Shown piece by piece: positions 33,967 to 33,990 of a stretch of DNA of 33,990 nt. A program made the translations under genes and the position numbers. The stretch is from Thermoanaerobaculia bacterium. Its GTDB lineage: Bacteria; Acidobacteriota; Thermoanaerobaculia; Gp7-AA8. The stretch lies in NCBI GenBank assembly GCA_016650215.1, contig JAENWF010000046.1:1-33990 (forward strand), given 5' to 3'. How positions within the stretch are numbered: the stretch's first letter is position 1; the number at the start of each line of letters is the position of its first letter. The notes under the pieces are model-generated. The model made no database searches. It saw nothing but the letters and a program-made list of their open reading frames with translations, and was not told the origin of the DNA.

Positions 33967-33990
33967 TTCCGTTCCCGTTTGACGTCAAAC

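Overview
The window is a GC-rich, gene-dense stretch of a bacterial chromosome. It carries an arginine-biosynthesis cluster, an alternative complex III (ACIII) locus fused to a caa3-type oxidase operon, and a large secreted nuclease with DUF11 repeats and an IPTL-CTERM-like tail. It is also littered with small intergenic palindromes. Together these suggest an aerobic Gram-negative bacterium; Acidobacteriota or a neighbouring lineage is my best guess. That guess rests on protein flavour rather than a marker gene, and there is no rRNA or tRNA here to settle it.

Layout. (1) 1-5480, + strand: argB (5' end cut by the window), argD, argG, argH and argJ, a tightly packed run with overlapping starts and stops. 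(2) 5481-7392: a palindromic repeat element, then a secreted gamma-glutamyltranspeptidase. (3) 7570-12930: a 1786-residue exported protein with an endonuclease/exonuclease/phosphatase domain, six DUF11-like repeats and a C-terminal sorting tail, followed by a hairpin. (4) 13096-14457: an M20 metallopeptidase. (5) 14458-16979: a scrappy region with a repeat element, a 20-residue Lys-rich mini-gene, a cytidine deaminase-like gene, a broken AI-2E transporter, a possible coding remnant, a DUF3833 lipoprotein, a small membrane protein and another repeat. (6) 16980-20286: an orphan rfbB, divergent from a methyltransferase and a MATE transporter. (7) 33085 down to 20283, - strand: one long respiratory operon, actA-actB-actC-actD-actE-actF-(184-residue membrane protein)-sco-coxB-coxA-coxC-coxD. 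(8) 33231-33990: a DUF502 membrane protein and more repeats.

The respiratory operon should encode a quinol:cytochrome c oxidoreductase (ACIII) that passes electrons to a caa3 oxidase. CoxB carries both the CuA site and a fused cytochrome c domain. CoxA has the YS motif of A2-type haem-copper oxidases. Sco is the likely copper chaperone for CuA. A good sigma-70-like promoter lies just upstream of actA.

The most unusual signal is a family of inverted elements made of about 8-bp tandem units (TGCAAAA/TGCAGAA). Three copies occur in the window, all inside the respiratory operon. They sit at its only three wide junctions or overlap an adjacent coding start; the other junctions overlap or are 7-22 nt. 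One copy runs into actE: it encodes the hydrophobic core of the lipoprotein signal peptide and would place the start codon in the loop of a long mRNA hairpin. Other repeat families also touch coding sequence (argD, the 184-residue protein, the 3' end of argH), so short repeats appear to be actively shaping genes here.
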